Shown here: positions 62,638-64,000 of the stretch, piece by piece
How positions within the stretch are numbered: position 1 is the stretch's first letter
Layout of the letters: each line of letters starts with the position of its first letter
DNA from: Actinomycetes bacterium
Lineage (GTDB): Bacteria; Actinomycetota; CALGFH01
Assembly (NCBI GenBank): GCA_036000965.1
Contig: DASYUT010000180.1
Span: forward strand, 18,375 to 82,374
Reading direction: 5' to 3'
Length of the DNA stretch: 64,000 nt
Made by a program: the position numbers and the translations under genes
The notes under the pieces: model-generated
Told to the model about the DNA's origin: nothing
The model's input: only the letters and a program-made list of their open reading frames with translations
The model's database searches: none

Positions 62638-63551
62638 CGCGCCTGCTCCTTCTCGGCCCCCCCGTAGATCTCGAAGAACGTCTCGGCGAGATGCTCCGGC
62701 TCGGCCAGAAACTCCTGCACCGCCAGCGCACCGAGCCGCCGCATCAGCGGCTCCATGTCGCCCCGGAACTCGAAGCGGTGGACCAGGCCGAGGCCATCGC
62801 TCTCCAGGCCCGAGACGCCCTCCAGGTCGAGGATGGCCGCGTCGGCGAGCGGCTCCTTGAGCACCAGGGTGCAGTGGCGCACGCGCTCACCGGTGAGGTC
62901 AGCGGTCGGCCCGGTGCGCACGACGCGGCCGGCCTTGAGCACCGCGACCTGCTCGGTCGTCTCCTCCACCTCAGAGAGGATGTGGGAGGACAGGAAGATG
63001 GTCCCGCCCGCCTTTCGGTGCTCGGCGAGCAGCCCGACGAACCGCTCCTTCATGACGGGGTCGAGGCCCTCGGTCGGCTCGTCCAGCACCAGCGCGTGGG
63101 GTTCATGCTGGAACGCCTGGATGATGCCGATCTTCTGCTTCATCCCCCGCGAGTACAACCGGACCTGGCGCCGCAGGTCGGCCTGGGACAGCTCCAGCCA
63201 GTCGCACAGCTCCCGCTGGCGCACGGGCAGGCGCCGCTGCAACGCGCCGAGGTAGTCGAGGCATTCGCCGCCGGTCATCTGCGGCCACAGCCCGAACTCG
63301 CCCGGGAGATGCCCGACCTCGGCCAGCACCGCGCTGAGGTCGGTGGCCACGTCGTGTCCGAGGATGCGGACCCTGCCGGCCGTCGGCCGGATGAGGCCGA
63401 GCATGCATCGGATGGTGGTCGTCTTGCCGGCCCCGTTGGGGCCGACGTAGCCGAACGCCTCGCCCTCGGCGACCGACAGCGACACCCCATCCACGGCCAG
63501 CTTGCGGCCATACCGCTTGACGAGCCCCTCGACCTCGATCGCCGCGCCCAT
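62634..63551 (-). CDS. ABC transporter ATP-binding protein
   Basis: 305 residues. Walker A is GPNGAGKTTTIRCMLG, the signature LYSRGMKQKIGI (an SRGM variant of LSGGQ as in many DrrA-like subunits), Walker B ALVLDEPTEGLDP, and the His switch SHILSEVEE. The C-terminal 90 residues are the extra domain of DrrA-type exporters. It pairs with the permease by a four-base overlap. The start is at 63551. The unit is flanked by IS-end remnants. Confidence 0.93.
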   Translation of the reverse strand: MGAAIEVEGLVKRYGRKLAVDGVSLSVAEGEAFGYVGPNGAGKTTTIRCMLGLIRPTAGRVRILGHDVATDLSAVLAEVGHLPGEFGLWPQMTGGECLDYLGALQRRLPVRQRELCDWLELSQADLRRQVRLYSRGMKQKIGIIQAFQHEPHALVLDEPTEGLDPVMKERFVGLLAEHRKAGGTIFLSSHILSEVEETTEQVAVLKAGRVVRTGPTADLTGERVRHCTLVLKEPLADAAILDLEGVSGLESDGLGLVHRFEFRGDMEPLMRRLGALAVQEFLAEPEHLAETFFEIYGGAEKEQAR

Positions 63552-63629
63552 CGGCCGACCTCCCGCTCGGTCGGGGTGCCGCCACCACCCGGCTGAGCTT
63601 ATCCGGTCGGCCGCTCGACCGCGCCAGTT

Positions 63630-63763
63630 CTACGTGAACTCGACGTTCGCCGTCTTGGGCTGGAGTGGTTTGGTTGCAGGCCGGCTTGCGGGCAGCCCGG
63701 TGAACAAGGAGCATCGACGGCTCCATCCGCTCCTCAACGAACAAGCCGCCGATGCCCATGCCG
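63630..63763 (+). mobile_element. IS701-type left-end remnant, copy B
   Basis: Sequence related to copy A at 61690-61803, in the same orientation and leading directly into a transposase start codon at 63752. Together the two copies bracket the ABC transporter genes. Confidence 0.6.
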
Positions 63764-63874
63764 ACCTCACCGCCGTCTGTGGTCGGGCTGCTCGCCGGGT
63801 TCGCGCCCGGCTTTACCGCCCCGACCTTCCAGACCTTCACCGCGCTGGCCTGCGGATTCCTGACCGGAAAATAA
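63752..63874 (+). pseudogene. IS701-family transposase, N-terminal fragment
   Basis: 40 codons from the ATG at 63752: MPMPTSPPSVVGLLAGFAPG then FTAPTFQTFTALACGFLTG, the usual beginning of these transposases, followed directly by a TAA. The rest of the gene is missing. Confidence 0.7.
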
Positions 63875-63950
63875 CAGACCTCGGCCAGGCAGGCGGCAGC
63901 AGCCGGCGAAGCCGGCTCCTCTATTGCGGATGTGGTTGTGGGGGGCGGGG
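63875..63950. other. Short intergenic stretch with a small hairpin
   Basis: Contains AGCCGGCGAAGCCGGCTCCT at about 63901 (AGCCGG-CGAA-CCGGCT type stem), probably a terminator or IS end for the gene reading in from the right. Confidence 0.45.
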
Positions 63951-64000
63951 TCAGGCTGCCGGGGTGAGGGTGACGGTGAAGCCCAGGGCCTCCAGCTGGC
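63951..64000 (-). CDS. 3' end of a gene entering from the right, possibly a transposase
   Basis: On the minus strand the last 15 codons read QLEALGFTVTLTPAA before a TGA at 63951-63953. Similar short C-termini occur in several transposase families, and the surroundings are IS-rich, but 15 residues are too few to decide. Confidence 0.35.
   Translation of the reverse strand, partial: QLEALGFTVTLTPAA

Overview
The window is very GC-rich (about 70% or more by eye). It carries actinobacterial hallmarks: GTG starts with purine-rich ribosome binding sites, an actinobacterial aa3-type oxidase cluster with CtaG and a CtaF-like subunit, KorAB, a Septum_form protein, an SCO6745-family protein and NarL, PadR and IS701 remnants. 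I read it as a chromosomal segment of a member of the Actinomycetota; the sequence alone does not fix the lineage. No rRNA, tRNA or CRISPR array was found.

Layout. 0-16.5 kb: polyphosphate kinase, a DUF885 protein, a class V aminotransferase, a secreted NlpC/P60 hydrolase, a two-domain VOC protein, PhoH with a small downstream gene, a frameshifted S41-type protease, a PF03640 lipoprotein, an aldo/keto reductase, a nicotinate phosphoribosyltransferase, an AIM24 protein and a small coiled-coil protein. 16.5-16.8 kb: a densely hairpinned intergenic stretch that may be an RNA gene. 17-26.5 kb: cytochrome oxidase biogenesis and structure (CtaA-CtaB fusion broken by a frameshift, CtaG, CoxB with an extra cupredoxin domain, CoxA, CoxC, a CtaF-like protein fused to a SnoaL-like domain, a TlpA-like thioredoxin). 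26.5-33 kb: sulfite-oxidase-like protein, KorAB, an RNase D-like protein, SCO6745 protein and a PadR remnant. 33-42 kb: zinc-ribbon membrane protein, DUF72 (frameshifted), DUF4326 plus tyrosine recombinase, 5'-3' exonuclease, a secreted coiled-coil transglycosylase-like protein, a CDF transporter pair and an APC permease with three frameshifts. 42-48 kb: acyl-CoA synthetase fragment, a large HTH/zinc-ribbon/cyclase/ATPase/TPR regulator broken by two frameshifts, and a patch of transposase and reductase fragments. 48-58.6 kb: GlcD-GlcF-type FAD/Fe-S oxidoreductase, an AT-richer AlkZ-like gene with a response-regulator fragment, Kelch protein, succinate-semialdehyde dehydrogenase, Lnt and phosphofructokinase. 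58.8-64 kb: a second tyrosine recombinase, a Fic protein, an ABC-2 exporter pair flanked by related IS-end remnants, and transposase fragments at the window end.

Common threads. (1) Short GC-rich tandem arrays, mostly 18-42 bp units in 2-5 copies, recur at gene borders and sometimes run into coding sequence. (2) Single-base indels break several otherwise well-conserved genes; most lie in or beside G or C runs, so sequencing error must be excluded before calling them pseudogenes. (3) The clearest signs of transfer are the AlkZ-like gene at 51.1-52.3 kb, the two recombinases and the IS-flanked ABC transporter. (4) The respiratory block from 17 to 26.4 kb is a coherent functional unit with three unusual domain fusions.
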